From NCBI GenBank assembly GCA_910583675.1, contig CAJTYH010000001.1, forward strand, positions 1-64,000: DNA of 64,000 bases, given 5' to 3'. Below are positions 52,251 to 60,804 of this stretch, piece after piece. The DNA is from an uncultured Muribaculaceae bacterium (lineage in GTDB: Bacteria > Bacteroidota > Bacteroidia > Bacteroidales > Muribaculaceae). Numbering within the stretch: the first letter of the stretch is position 1; each line of letters starts with the position of its first letter. The notes beneath the pieces are model-generated. The model was not told the origin of the DNA. It was given only the letters and a program-made list of their open reading frames with translations, and did not search any database. The position numbers and the translations under genes were made by a program.

Positions 52251-52661
52251 TCAGGCGGTTTGGCGGCGCAGCACGGAGCGCACGCGTGCCATGAGCTCGC
52301 GCAAGGAGAAAGGCTTGAGAAGGTAGTCGTCAGCGCCGGCGTTGAGGGCGTTGATGATGGTTGCCGGGGACATGTTTACCGAGCATGTGATAACTCCGAT
52401 GGAGGAGGTGTCACGCCGCTGTTTTACCTGTTCCACAATGTCAAGACCCGAATTCTCGTCAATGTTGAGGTCTATGATCATCAGCGAGTATTCCGTCAGG
52501 TCTATGTTGTAAAGGTCGTTCACCGAGGTGCATACGTCCACCACGTAGCCTTCCGGAAAGAAGTGTGCGTGGATGAGTTCTCCTATATGCGTGTCGCTGT
52601 CAACTACTATTATGCGGCCACGCAGGGGTGGGGTGAAGTTGTTTGCTGGATTGACTGACAT
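52251..52661 (-). CDS. Single-domain response regulator receiver
   Basis: A 136-residue CheY-like protein with no output domain. Phospho-acceptor Asp in LMIIDLNIDENSGL, with the acidic pair in VVDSDTHIG, the switch Thr in VITCS, and Lys in DDYLLKPFSLRELM, so it has every residue needed for phosphorylation. The C-terminus ends just after the last receiver helix (LRRQTA). No histidine kinase gene is nearby. It sits between a GH13 and a GH2 gene; a signalling role linked to sugar use is only positional. Confidence 0.9.
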   Translation of the reverse strand: MSVNPANNFTPPLRGRIIVVDSDTHIGELIHAHFFPEGYVVDVCTSVNDLYNIDLTEYSLMIIDLNIDENSGLDIVEQVKQRRDTSSIGVITCSVNMSPATIINALNAGADDYLLKPFSLRELMARVRSVLRRQTA

Positions 52662-52773
52662 TGTGGGAATACTCGGAAAATGGAAGGCTGAAATGTGATT
52701 TGATGGTTCTCAACAGAGCTGACGGGGGAGTGCCTTCATTCCCGGGCAGTTGTTTTGTGTTTTCAAAAGTAAG

Positions 52774-52810
52774 CAAAGAGGTTACCGCTTCCAAGGCGGT
52801 AACCTCTTTG
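52774..52810 (-). terminator. Terminator of the GH13 gene
   Basis: CAAAGAGGTTACCGC, a 7-base loop, then the perfect complement ending in CTCTTTG. It lies about 130 bp past the GH13 stop and 113 bp before the receiver gene start. Confidence 0.75.
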
Positions 52811-52938
52811 TATAAACTTTGGGTCAGCAATTTCTTACATTGCTCCGAGATGTTACAGATGTAACCCTTAAGTTGTATAATTGCATAATTAATATGCAAT
52901 CTTGTCGCCAAAACGGCATTTGGTGACCTGTAGGCTGG

Positions 52939-54390
52939 TTACATGGGTTTGTTCGGTGCATATTTTGGCCGCACATACACCCTATATTCACCCGGTTTAA
53001 GTGACGAGGGATATTTCTCATGTTTTCCGGTGAAGTAGTTTATCATGTCATTGGCGACAGGCGCTTCCCCGGAATATCTTATTTTTCGGGTCTTTGAACC
53101 CAGATTGGTCATTACCAGGACTTCTGACCCGTCAAGCTGCCTGGAGAATATGTATAGGTCTGGACTTTTTGTGGGATACCTCACGATATGGCCTCCATAC
53201 ACTCCGGGAGTGCCTGCACGAAGGCATTTCTGGCTGTGTTTGAGTGCGTTGAGCTTCTGATAGAAGTCAAAGTAGCTGTTGCGCGGTTCAAAATGCGGAG
53301 CCTCGTCTTTCTTGAAGAATTCCAACGCACGGTTCAAGCCGGTCTCCTGTCCTGTGTAGATCAAAGGCATGCCCGGAAGGGTATAGGTAAGGACAGCCAT
53401 GGCATCGGCCAGGTTGCCGAACCGTTGGAATTCAGTACCCTCCCACGAATTGAAATCATGGTTGGTGACCATATTCATCAGATAGGTGTCTTCAGGATAT
53501 TCAGATTGCTGGGTAGCCAGGAGGCTGTCGATGTCTACGGCGTTTTTCTTGCCGGGATCGTCAGGCATTGTATATTGTCCGGCATTGTTGGCTATGGCCT
53601 TGAACAGCGAGGCCAACGGCCAGTTGTAACCCATGTCGAATCCCTCGGCCTGGAGCGTCGGCTCTGAGGCCTCCGCAAGCATGAACAAGCCGGGTTTGAC
53701 AGCTTCAAGGCGGGGGCGCGCCTCGTTCCAGAAATCCACCGGTACCATGGAGGCCACGTCGCAACGGAAGCCGTCTATGTCTGTATCGCGGAGCCAATGT
53801 GCCATGGCGTCGATCATGTATTCACGCAGCTTGTGATTGGAATAGTCCAGTTGGCTCACGTCGCTCCATTCATAGGGATGGAGCGGCTCACCGGCAGCAT
53901 CGCGTTTGTAAAAATCAGGATGATATGTCAGCCACCAGTTGTCGTTTCCTGTATGATTGGGTACCCAGTCTATTATCACTTTCATGCCGTTGTCGTGTGC
54001 AGTCTTTACGAAATGGCGGAAATCGTCCATTGTACCCATTTCCGGATTAAGTGACTTGTAGTCGGCTGAGGCATAGTAGCTTCCAAGTTCACCTTTGCGT
54101 CCCTCCTTGGAAATTGGATTTACAGGCATGACCCAGAGGATGTCCACGCCCAGTTCCTTCAGGCGGGGGATCTGCTTCTCTACGGCGGCGATGGTGCCTT
54201 CGGGTGTCATTTGTCTCCAGTTCACCTCGTATATCACCGCATCGCGGCTCCATTGTGGATGGGTCACTTTGGTGGGAGCGGCCTTTGCAGGGAGCTCTGC
54301 GGTTGGTATGGCGAGTGCGTGTGCCGAGGCCGCAATGGGTGTGGATATTGCAGATAAGGCCATGAGGCTATTGAAAATCAGTTGTTTCAT
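52939..54390 (-). CDS. Secreted alpha-amylase family (GH13) enzyme
   Basis: A 483-residue protein with a signal peptide (MKQLIFNSLMALSAIST...AHA). GH13 motifs in order: VIIDWVPNHTGNDN (region I), DGFRCDVASMVP (region II, nucleophile Asp), FMLAEASEP (region III, acid/base Glu), and MVTNHDFNSW (region IV, transition-state Asp). The barrel is followed by a short beta domain (IRYSGEAPVANDMINYFTG). It acts on alpha-glucans or maltodextrins, probably in the periplasm or at the surface; exact specificity is not clear. Confidence 0.93.
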   Translation of the reverse strand: MKQLIFNSLMALSAISTPIAASAHALAIPTAELPAKAAPTKVTHPQWSRDAVIYEVNWRQMTPEGTIAAVEKQIPRLKELGVDILWVMPVNPISKEGRKGELGSYYASADYKSLNPEMGTMDDFRHFVKTAHDNGMKVIIDWVPNHTGNDNWWLTYHPDFYKRDAAGEPLHPYEWSDVSQLDYSNHKLREYMIDAMAHWLRDTDIDGFRCDVASMVPVDFWNEARPRLEAVKPGLFMLAEASEPTLQAEGFDMGYNWPLASLFKAIANNAGQYTMPDDPGKKNAVDIDSLLATQQSEYPEDTYLMNMVTNHDFNSWEGTEFQRFGNLADAMAVLTYTLPGMPLIYTGQETGLNRALEFFKKDEAPHFEPRNSYFDFYQKLNALKHSQKCLRAGTPGVYGGHIVRYPTKSPDLYIFSRQLDGSEVLVMTNLGSKTRKIRYSGEAPVANDMINYFTGKHEKYPSSLKPGEYRVYVRPKYAPNKPM

Positions 54391-54427
54391 AAGGTGTTGT
54401 TATTGTGGGTGGAGAGGCATGGCGTGT

Positions 54428-55135
54428 TTATTTTCTTAACACAGGCCATATGTAGGCCTGTAGCTTGCGGCGCAATTCTGTCTCATGGCCGTCAAGGTAA
54501 TTGTTAAGGAGGTTATGGAACCTTGGGCTGTGGTTCATCTCCGATAGATGAGCCAGCTCGTGGTAGATGACATAGTCCGACAGTTCGGCGGGCATGAACA
54601 CAAGCACATAGCTTAAGGATATCACTCCTTCCCCGGAGCATTGTCCCAATGTGCGGTGTCCGGATGAGATTATCCATCCCACGGGATGGCGACCGATTGT
54701 TTCGGCAATCTCCTTGGCACGTGGCAGAAGTACCTTGGGAGCTACTTTCCGGGCAATCTTGCACAACATGTCGCTTATGGCGCGCGACGTGGATTCCATG
54801 TCCATGTCCCAGTCGCTTCCTACCTCTACCGATGAAACCGGCACGGAAGCCGTGCCAAGTATCTTGGATGGAGCGAAACTCTGGCGTCGTATCACGAAGT
54901 CCACATAAGGGAACAGAAGTTCCTGCCCGTCATGATATATGACTTGTGGCCTGGAAGCCATGAGTCGGGGAGTAAGGTCATCCAGAATCCTCTTTAGTTC
55001 CGGCAGTCTTATTCCCTGGGGCACATTTAGGTTTACCAACCCGCTTTTCCAACGGGCTGACACATGGCGTGAGTTCTGGCGTACAGTCACCATCACCTTA
55101 CCAAGCATTTCATGTTGCAATTCTCCGGTAGCCAT
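54428..55135 (-). CDS. YgjP-type (DUF45) zinc metallopeptidase-like protein
   Basis: A 235-residue protein without signal peptide. The DUF45/YgjP signature is YHELAHLSEMNHSPRFHNLL (HExxH with the downstream His), preceded by LPRAKEIAETIGRHPVGW and by the family pattern YVLVFMPAELSDYVI. Related to the SprT/M48 proteins. The physiological substrate is not known. It lies 23 bp downstream of NAD kinase and probably shares a transcript. Confidence 0.85.
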   Translation of the reverse strand: MATGELQHEMLGKVMVTVRQNSRHVSARWKSGLVNLNVPQGIRLPELKRILDDLTPRLMASRPQVIYHDGQELLFPYVDFVIRRQSFAPSKILGTASVPVSSVEVGSDWDMDMESTSRAISDMLCKIARKVAPKVLLPRAKEIAETIGRHPVGWIISSGHRTLGQCSGEGVISLSYVLVFMPAELSDYVIYHELAHLSEMNHSPRFHNLLNNYLDGHETELRRKLQAYIWPVLRK

Positions 55136-55158
55136 AAAAGTAAATTACTAATTACTTT

Positions 55159-56061
55159 TCACACCAGGGTGTTTCCCAGCCCGAGCTTGTCGCGTAGGGT
55201 ATCGGTGAAAGTATGGTGCAGTTGTTGCACGAGTTTTATTACATAAGAGGCGCGGCTCACCTTCAGTACGGTACCCAGAGGGAGCGTTACAGGTTTGCCG
55301 TCTGCGGCAAGGCGGAAACCATCGCCACGTGCCTCAAGTCGCAGTATTATACAGGAACTGTCCCTTATCACCAACGGACGCATGGAAAGGCTGTGGGCTG
55401 CGATGGGGGAGAGTACCCACCCCTGTAGTTGCGGATCCAGCACGGGGCCTCCAACCGATAGGTTGTAGGCGGTGCTCCCGGTTGGCGTGGAGATTATAAG
55501 GCCATCCCCCATATAATTGAGGGAGGAAAGCCCGTCGATCTCTGCCGAGATACGTAGCATTGAGGCTATGTCTCCGCGTGTAACTGCTATCTCATTCAGG
55601 GCGGTAAGGCGTTCCGGCATCTGCCGCCACTTGGCTAACTCTGTTTTTTCGGGATATGTAATTTCCACTTGGAGGAGAGACCGCTCCTCTACGCGATATT
55701 CCCCTCCGGACAGCATACGGTATATTTCCGCTGGATTGTCGAACGCAAAAGCCGACAAGTAGCCCAGGTGCCCCGTATTTATGCCGGCGATGGGTATTTC
55801 GGAATCCCCGATCCATCGTGCCGTCTTAAGGAAAGCGCCGTCCCCCCCTATGCTCACGGCAATATCAGCCCGGGGTTGCCGTGACAGGGGCAGATAGTCG
55901 ATCCCCGCGCTGAAACGGGAACCAAGATGGGTTGTAAGGTAGTCGAGGAATTGTTCCGCCATGACCACATGATGGCCATGGCTCACAAGCGTGTCAGTGA
56001 GCCGTTCGATGGCCTGGAAATGTCCCTCCTGATGACGGTTGCCGTTGATGGCTATTATCAT
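55159..56061 (-). CDS. nadK: NAD kinase
   Basis: Phosphorylates NAD to NADP. 300 residues. The diacylglycerol-kinase-like signature SIGGDGAFLKTARW (GGDG) is at about residue 71, with AGINTGHLGYLSAF, and the NAD-binding YMGDGLIISTPTGSTAYNLS near residue 180. The C-terminal strand region has LRLEARGDGFRLAADGK. It is in a run with a 178-codon unknown gene upstream and the YgjP-type gene downstream. Together with nadA it is the second gene of NAD(P) metabolism in the window. Confidence 0.95.
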   Translation of the reverse strand: MIIAINGNRHQEGHFQAIERLTDTLVSHGHHVVMAEQFLDYLTTHLGSRFSAGIDYLPLSRQPRADIAVSIGGDGAFLKTARWIGDSEIPIAGINTGHLGYLSAFAFDNPAEIYRMLSGGEYRVEERSLLQVEITYPEKTELAKWRQMPERLTALNEIAVTRGDIASMLRISAEIDGLSSLNYMGDGLIISTPTGSTAYNLSVGGPVLDPQLQGWVLSPIAAHSLSMRPLVIRDSSCIILRLEARGDGFRLAADGKPVTLPLGTVLKVSRASYVIKLVQQLHHTFTDTLRDKLGLGNTLV

Positions 56062-56097
56062 ATGCTAAGCTGACTTAAATGACCTTTTTGTTAGGAT

Positions 56098-56634
56098 CTA
56101 CATCTCAAGATAGTGAAGCAGTTCTCCAAGACGTTCCATGTTGCGCTCATGCTCGGGGCCTCCTGCTACGGCGCTCCGGGTATGGATCACGTCGTAGCCA
56201 TACCGTTCAAGAGAGCGTGCGGCACCCTCGGGAGTAGTGGCGCTCACGGTAAGTGACACCACCGGCCTACCATCGTGGTCACGCATGCCGGTGACAGACA
56301 GGCCAAGCAGTTGCGCATCGCAGTCCTCTATCGCCTTTGCCATGGCTGACGCGCTGTAGTCCTGAGGATTACAGGCAACCAGTAGATGGCTTGTGTCGGG
56401 CTGCGTGGGCCATAAGGCTTCAAGCTCTCCGGTGCGGTCTAATTCTCCGGCCATGAACCGTTTAAGTATTTCATGCTGCTGATAGATCACTTTTCCTCCT
56501 TTCGGTACGGGTGAAAGATTTTTGGGAACTGATACCTGTTTTTTCGAGTTGTTATTGTCAAATTCTGTTAACAATGGAAATAATGGGGGCTTTTTACGTG
56601 CACTCTTGAAATTTCTGACTAAATTTGTGGTCAT
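56098..56634 (-). CDS. Uncharacterised protein upstream of NAD kinase
   Basis: A 178-residue protein. The first 55 residues are basic and disordered (KSARKKPPLFPLLTEFDNNN). The middle contains ILKRFMAGELDRTGELEALW and the C-terminal part (about residues 105-155) has an ACT-like alternation of strand and helix: LGLSVTGMRDHDGRPVVSLT, ARSLERYGYDVIHTRS. In related genomes a CBS/ACT-type protein often sits between pdxJ and nadK, and this may be a divergent form. No ligand can be assigned. The gene is divergent from pdxJ. Confidence 0.6.
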   Translation of the reverse strand: MTTNLVRNFKSARKKPPLFPLLTEFDNNNSKKQVSVPKNLSPVPKGGKVIYQQHEILKRFMAGELDRTGELEALWPTQPDTSHLLVACNPQDYSASAMAKAIEDCDAQLLGLSVTGMRDHDGRPVVSLTVSATTPEGAARSLERYGYDVIHTRSAVAGGPEHERNMERLGELLHYLEM

Positions 56635-56644
56635 AATCCAGTCA

Positions 56645-56652
56645 CAAAGATA
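56645..56652 (-). promoter_or_regulatory. -7 element for the 178-codon gene and nadK
   Basis: TATCTTTG on the minus strand, 10 bp upstream of ATG 56634, so any leader is only a few bases. Confidence 0.45.
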
Positions 56653-56664
56653 CGGAATTATCTT

Positions 56665-56685
56665 GTTCCTTTATAACAAAGGAAC
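56665..56685. promoter_or_regulatory. Operator-like dyad between divergent genes
   Basis: GTTCCTTT-ATAAC-AAAGGAAC, perfect 8-bp arms with a 5-base spacer, lies in the 85-bp divergent region between the nadK run and pdxJ, in the -33 area of the minus-strand promoter. It may be a repressor site or part of the pdxJ leader. Confidence 0.4.
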
Positions 56686-56719
56686 TGTTATTAAAGATTT
56701 TTCGCTTTTGTAAAAAGAA

Positions 56720-57436
56720 ATGACTACCAATCTGAGCGTCAATATAAACAAAGTCGCAACCCTGCGAAATGCCCGGGGGGAGAATGTCCCCGACGTAAGT
56801 CGTGTGGCCGTGGACTGCGAGAGTTTCGGAGCCGACGGCATAACGGTGCATCCGCGTCCAGACGAGCGGCATATCCGCCGTGACGACGTGTTCAGTCTTC
56901 GTCCTCTGGTGAAGACTGAGTTCAACATCGAGGGCTATCCGTCGCCGGATTTCATGGATCTGGTGCTTAAGGTGAAGCCCGAGCAGGTGACTCTGGTGCC
57001 AGATGCCCCGGACGACCTGACCTCCTCTGCAGGATGGGAGGTGGAGCCGCACATGGAGTTTCTAACCGGCATAATAGACACCCTCAGGGAAGCCGGTATA
57101 CGCAGTTCTATTTTCGTAGGCACAGACTGCGAAAACATACGGCTTGCTGCCAAGACCGGAGCCGACCGTGTGGAACTGTACACGAAACCCTATGCCGATG
57201 CCTTTGCGCGCGATCCCGAGGCTGCGGTAGCACCTTATGTGGAGGCATCGCGGGCTGCCAGGAAGGCCGGTCTCGGAGTGAATGCCGGACATGACCTCAA
57301 CCTTGATAACCTAAGGTACTTCAAGGAGCATGTCCCCTTCCTGAACGAGGTATCCATAGGGCACGCACTGATTTCCGATGCCCTTTACCTCGGATTGCCG
57401 GAAACCATTCGCCGCTATAAGGCCGCCCTCAAATAA
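56720..57436 (+). CDS. pdxJ: Pyridoxine 5'-phosphate synthase PdxJ
   Basis: Condenses 1-deoxyxylulose 5-phosphate with 3-amino-1-hydroxyacetone phosphate to form pyridoxine phosphate (vitamin B6). 238 residues. Family features in order: LSVNINKVATLRNARG, GADGITVHPRPDERHI, KTEFNIEGYPSPDF, VTLVPDAPDDLTS, VELYTKPYADAF, and GVNAGHDLNLDNLR, with the C-terminal EVSIGHALISDALYLG. It is the first gene of a plus-strand run that continues with the TolQ/TolR/TonB-type genes. Confidence 0.96.
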   Translation: MTTNLSVNINKVATLRNARGENVPDVSRVAVDCESFGADGITVHPRPDERHIRRDDVFSLRPLVKTEFNIEGYPSPDFMDLVLKVKPEQVTLVPDAPDDLTSSAGWEVEPHMEFLTGIIDTLREAGIRSSIFVGTDCENIRLAAKTGADRVELYTKPYADAFARDPEAAVAPYVEASRAARKAGLGVNAGHDLNLDNLRYFKEHVPFLNEVSIGHALISDALYLGLPETIRRYKAALK

Positions 57437-57503
57437 GCCGATCTTACGGTATCATTGCTTTTCTTCTCCCGCTCTAACTTCTAACTTCTATAACTGATTG
57501 ACA

Positions 57504-58199
57504 ATGCTTCTACTTGACGCTGCTCTCACCGGTACTCCGGCCGCCGCTCCTGTTGCTACACAAGTCGCCACACAGGTTGAACTTTCCCTTTGGGATCTCT
57601 GTCTCAAAGGCGGCCCGCTTATGATTGTGATAGGGCTTCTGTCGCTTGTGTGTATTTATATTTTCATTGAAAGGGCGATTGTGGTAAACCGTGCCGCACG
57701 CGAGGACGATACTTTCATGCAGCGCATACGCGACTATATACACGAGGGGGAGATCGAAAGCGCATTCAATCTCTGCAAGAAGAATAATTCGCCATATTCC
57801 CGTCTGATAGCCAAGGGTATAAGTCGTATCGGACGACCGGTAAACGACATACTTGCCGCTGTGGAGAACACCGGCAACATAGAGATCGCCTCACTTTCCA
57901 AGGGATTGCCCTGGCTTGCCACCACGGCGGCCGGTGCCCCGATGCTCGGGTTCCTCGGCACAGTGATCGGCATGGTCGAAGCCTTCTATGCCATAGCCGC
58001 TGAAGGCAATTCGGCGAATATAGCCACCTTCTCGTCTGGTATCTATACTGCTTTGGTTACCACCGTCGCAGGTCTTGTGGTCGGTGTGGTGGCGCTTTTC
58101 GGCTACAACTATCTTGTGGCACGCATAAATTCGGTGATGAACCTCCTTGAATCCAAGTCCATGGAATTCATGGATCTTCTCAACGAACCAGCCGCATGA
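57504..58199 (+). CDS. MotA/TolQ/ExbB proton-channel family protein
   Basis: A protein of 231 residues from ATG 57504; a TTG two codons upstream also opens the frame. Three membrane helices: about residues 33-52 (GGPLMIVIGLLSLVCIYIFI), 130-155 (GLPWLATTAAGAPMLGFLGT) and 170-195 (IYTALVTTVAGLVVGVVALF), with the conserved ExbB/TolQ patterns. It uses the proton motive force to energise outer-membrane processes with the two genes that follow. It lies 67 bp downstream of pdxJ. Confidence 0.93.
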   Translation: MLLLDAALTGTPAAAPVATQVATQVELSLWDLCLKGGPLMIVIGLLSLVCIYIFIERAIVVNRAAREDDTFMQRIRDYIHEGEIESAFNLCKKNNSPYSRLIAKGISRIGRPVNDILAAVENTGNIEIASLSKGLPWLATTAAGAPMLGFLGTVIGMVEAFYAIAAEGNSANIATFSSGIYTALVTTVAGLVVGVVALFGYNYLVARINSVMNLLESKSMEFMDLLNEPAA

Positions 58200-58258
58200 G
58201 AGGGTTGCCGTATGTGAATTATGATTATGATGTTTTCCCTATAAACTGATTAGCAACC

Positions 58259-58714
58259 GTGCTCAAACGTCAACATCAAATGATGGCGGCTTTCTCGATG
58301 GCATCAATGACGGATGTTATCTTCCTGCTGCTCATATTCTTCATGGTGACCTCCACGTTCGTCTTCCCTACCGGCCTGGAGCTTTCCTTGCCGCAAAGTA
58401 CCGAGCAGAGCGCCATAAAGCCGACAACGAGAGTTTACATAGACGAGGAGGAGAACCTTTTCGCATCCACCGGCGACGAGCAGCCTCAGCCGCTTCAGCT
58501 TGACGCGCTCGTGACGTTCCTGAACCTTGCACACCAGCAGGATTCGGCTGGCTTCATTGCCTTATATGCCGATGAAAAGGTACCATACGGCAAAATAGTG
58601 GAAGTCCTCTCCTTGGGAGCCTCCAATAATCTGCGCATGGTTCTTGCAACCAAGCCTGTTGCTTCTCCCGCTTCCCCACAGGAGGAAATAAAGAAAACAG
58701 AAATCAAGAAGTAA
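58259..58714 (+). CDS. ExbD/TolR family protein
   Basis: A 151-residue protein: short cytoplasmic N-terminus, one membrane helix with the key Asp (SMASMTDVIFLLLIFFMVTS) and a periplasmic domain (DALVTFLNLAHQQDSAGF, KVPYGKIVEVLSLGASNNLR). The Asp is the proton-path residue of the family. The start is a GTG at 58259 giving LKRQHQMMAAF; an ATG at 58280 would cut into the segment before the helix. The complex partner is the gene before it. Confidence 0.92.
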   Translation: MLKRQHQMMAAFSMASMTDVIFLLLIFFMVTSTFVFPTGLELSLPQSTEQSAIKPTTRVYIDEEENLFASTGDEQPQPLQLDALVTFLNLAHQQDSAGFIALYADEKVPYGKIVEVLSLGASNNLRMVLATKPVASPASPQEEIKKTEIKK

Positions 58715-58791
58715 GAAAATAAGAAATCAGAAAATTGTTCTCTCCATTCAGTTGATGTCTCTGATACCTCTGACCCTCAAATTATTGCAAT

Positions 58792-59595
58792 TTGATTCGT
58801 TCTGATAAAATATTTGCCATAGCGGGAACGGTGCTGTTTCATCTGATAGTGCTGCTGACCTTCCTGTTCTCATATCTCACCTATCCACCGGCCGGGATGG
58901 AGGAATGGCCTCCGGCTCCCGAGCAGGAGATTGTCATTGATGAGGTTGAGGATCTGTATGCTACGGGGGAATTTGTCAGGACTGGCGACATACCGGATCC
59001 TGTTGCGCCCGTAGACAAGCCGGCACCGTCCGACGTAACCTCTCCTGAGCCGACTCAGGATGCCCCGGACTTGCAGAACGCCGGGGAGGCTGCTCAACAG
59101 CCTAAGGTTACCACCTCCGAGCGTCCTTCCCCCGCAAAAGTGAAGAAAGAGAAGAAAGGCCCCACCAAGGAGGAAATACAGAAGGAAAAGGAACGTCAGG
59201 AAGCCAAGAGGCAGCAGCAGGCAAAGAAAAACGTCGAAGCCGCCACGGCGCGTGCTTTCGGAGGGGACAAGGGGAAAGGTACTCCCGGTGCCACTGAGGG
59301 GAACTCGGCTACCGGTGCCGTAACCGGTACTCCCGGCAACGGCTTGCGAGGACGCACCTTGGAGTCTTGGACGAGCGTGCGGGGTAAAAAACTCGGTACG
59401 ATCGCCATACGCGTGAAAGTGGATGCCCAGGGACGCGTCGTTTCCGCCTCATACAGCGCTTCGGGAAGTTCCGGCACCGTTGCGGCCGACCAGGCGATGC
59501 GCAATCAGTGTATTGCCAGATCAAAGGAATGTCGTTTTTCAGTACTTGAAGGGTCACCCGTTCAAACCGGAACCATCACTTGGGTGTTTAAGTAG
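58792..59595 (+). CDS. TonB-like energy transducer
   Basis: A 267-residue protein. N-terminal membrane anchor (IAGTVLFHLIVLLTFLFSYL), a long Pro/Lys/Glu/Ala-rich spacer (residues about 40-150) that can span the periplasm, and a C-terminal TonB-like domain with TIAIRVKVDAQGRVVSASYS and a terminal TGTITWVFK strand. It passes energy from the TolQ/TolR-like pair to outer-membrane transporters, or to the Tol role in division. The start is TTG at 58792, the only start codon before the membrane helix. Confidence 0.88.
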   Translation: MIRSDKIFAIAGTVLFHLIVLLTFLFSYLTYPPAGMEEWPPAPEQEIVIDEVEDLYATGEFVRTGDIPDPVAPVDKPAPSDVTSPEPTQDAPDLQNAGEAAQQPKVTTSERPSPAKVKKEKKGPTKEEIQKEKERQEAKRQQQAKKNVEAATARAFGGDKGKGTPGATEGNSATGAVTGTPGNGLRGRTLESWTSVRGKKLGTIAIRVKVDAQGRVVSASYSASGSSGTVAADQAMRNQCIARSKECRFSVLEGSPVQTGTITWVFK

Positions 59596-59652
59596 CAGAG
59601 GGATAAGCGAACCGCCCCATGCAGTCGGTTCGATACTTAAGATTTATTCGCT

Positions 59653-60768
59653 ATGCTTTGCTATATTGCCCGTAGATTTCCACAGACAGAATCGGCCTCT
59701 TTCAAGGCCAGAACCGATATGGATGCCATAATGGCGTCGCGAGGATACCGTAATGTCGGGGTCAGGAACAATCTTCGTTCCAACAAGTTCTATACCCGGC
59801 TGGCAACCTTTGCCGGTGTGCTTAAGGCCGGCCTGCTCTTGCACAAGGGAGACAAACTTGTGGTGCAGTATCCCGATCCGCACTTCAAGCTCATATGCAG
59901 TCTTGCGAGGCTTAGAAGGGCGCATGTCTTGACCCTGATCCATGATCTCATGAGTTTCGGATCCGACGATATGCATCCTCAGGAGGAGATTGCTCTCCTT
60001 TCGGGCAGCCATTACATAATAGCTCTGAACCCCTCGATGGAGGGATGGCTCAGAACCAACGGATCTACTGTGCCCTCCACATCACTGGGGGTATGGGACT
60101 ACCTCTCTCCCGAAGCGCATGAGGCGCGACAGACGGCGGCTGTGGAGCCTCAGAAGCGTCCGATCACCGAACCGTCTATCGCTTCCGATGAGAAATATAC
60201 GGTTATGTTTGCCGGGGGTGTGAGCCGTCGCCGAAACCAGTTCCTGTATGACTGGGGAACGGTCATAGACGGCTATAAGGTCGTGGTGTTCGGAAACAAC
60301 TTCGACTTGACACAGGCTGCCGGTGCGGCGCGGTTCAAACTTCGCGGATTTGTGCCGTCAAGCATGATGATACGCCATCCTGAGGGGGACTTCGGGCTTG
60401 TGTGGGACGGTAATACCATCGACGGTTGCAATGGCCCGTGGGGGGAATATCTGCGTTACAACAATCCTCACAAGGCTTCGTTGTATCTTCGGTGCGGTGT
60501 GCCTGTGATAATATGGAAGCATGCAGGTCTCGCTCCTTTCGTGGAGGAGCAAGGAATCGGATTCACCATAAGTTCGCTGAGGGAGATCGCCCCGCGTCTG
60601 AGATCCATGTCGGATACGGAGTACGCCCGAATGAAGGAAAACGTGGCTCGCGTAAGCTTGCAGATAGCTTCCGGGTATTATTTCGGTGAGGCTGTGAACC
60701 GTGCCCTTGAGGCGTTGGGAGCGCCTGAGAGAGAGGTTAAGAAACAGCTTGCGGTGAGCAATTCCTGA
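59653..60768 (+). CDS. Glycosyltransferase (galactofuranosyltransferase-like)
   Basis: A 371-residue GT-B-type protein without membrane helices. The N-terminal half has the nucleotide-fold character LVVQYPDPHFKLICSLA and VLTLIHDLMSFGS; the C-terminal half carries FGLVWDGNTIDGCNGPWGEY and NNPHKASLYLRCGVPVIIWK, then EEQGIGFTISSLREI. These patterns are those of the glucosyltransferase-3/galactofuranosyltransferase-like group used for surface polysaccharides. The sugar donor is not determinable. It follows the tonB-like gene by 57 bp. Confidence 0.82.
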   Translation: MLCYIARRFPQTESASFKARTDMDAIMASRGYRNVGVRNNLRSNKFYTRLATFAGVLKAGLLLHKGDKLVVQYPDPHFKLICSLARLRRAHVLTLIHDLMSFGSDDMHPQEEIALLSGSHYIIALNPSMEGWLRTNGSTVPSTSLGVWDYLSPEAHEARQTAAVEPQKRPITEPSIASDEKYTVMFAGGVSRRRNQFLYDWGTVIDGYKVVVFGNNFDLTQAAGAARFKLRGFVPSSMMIRHPEGDFGLVWDGNTIDGCNGPWGEYLRYNNPHKASLYLRCGVPVIIWKHAGLAPFVEEQGIGFTISSLREIAPRLRSMSDTEYARMKENVARVSLQIASGYYFGEAVNRALEALGAPEREVKKQLAVSNS

Positions 60769-60804
60769 GAGCATACCTAAAATCTTTAAATTCAAGTCTA
60801 TTCC

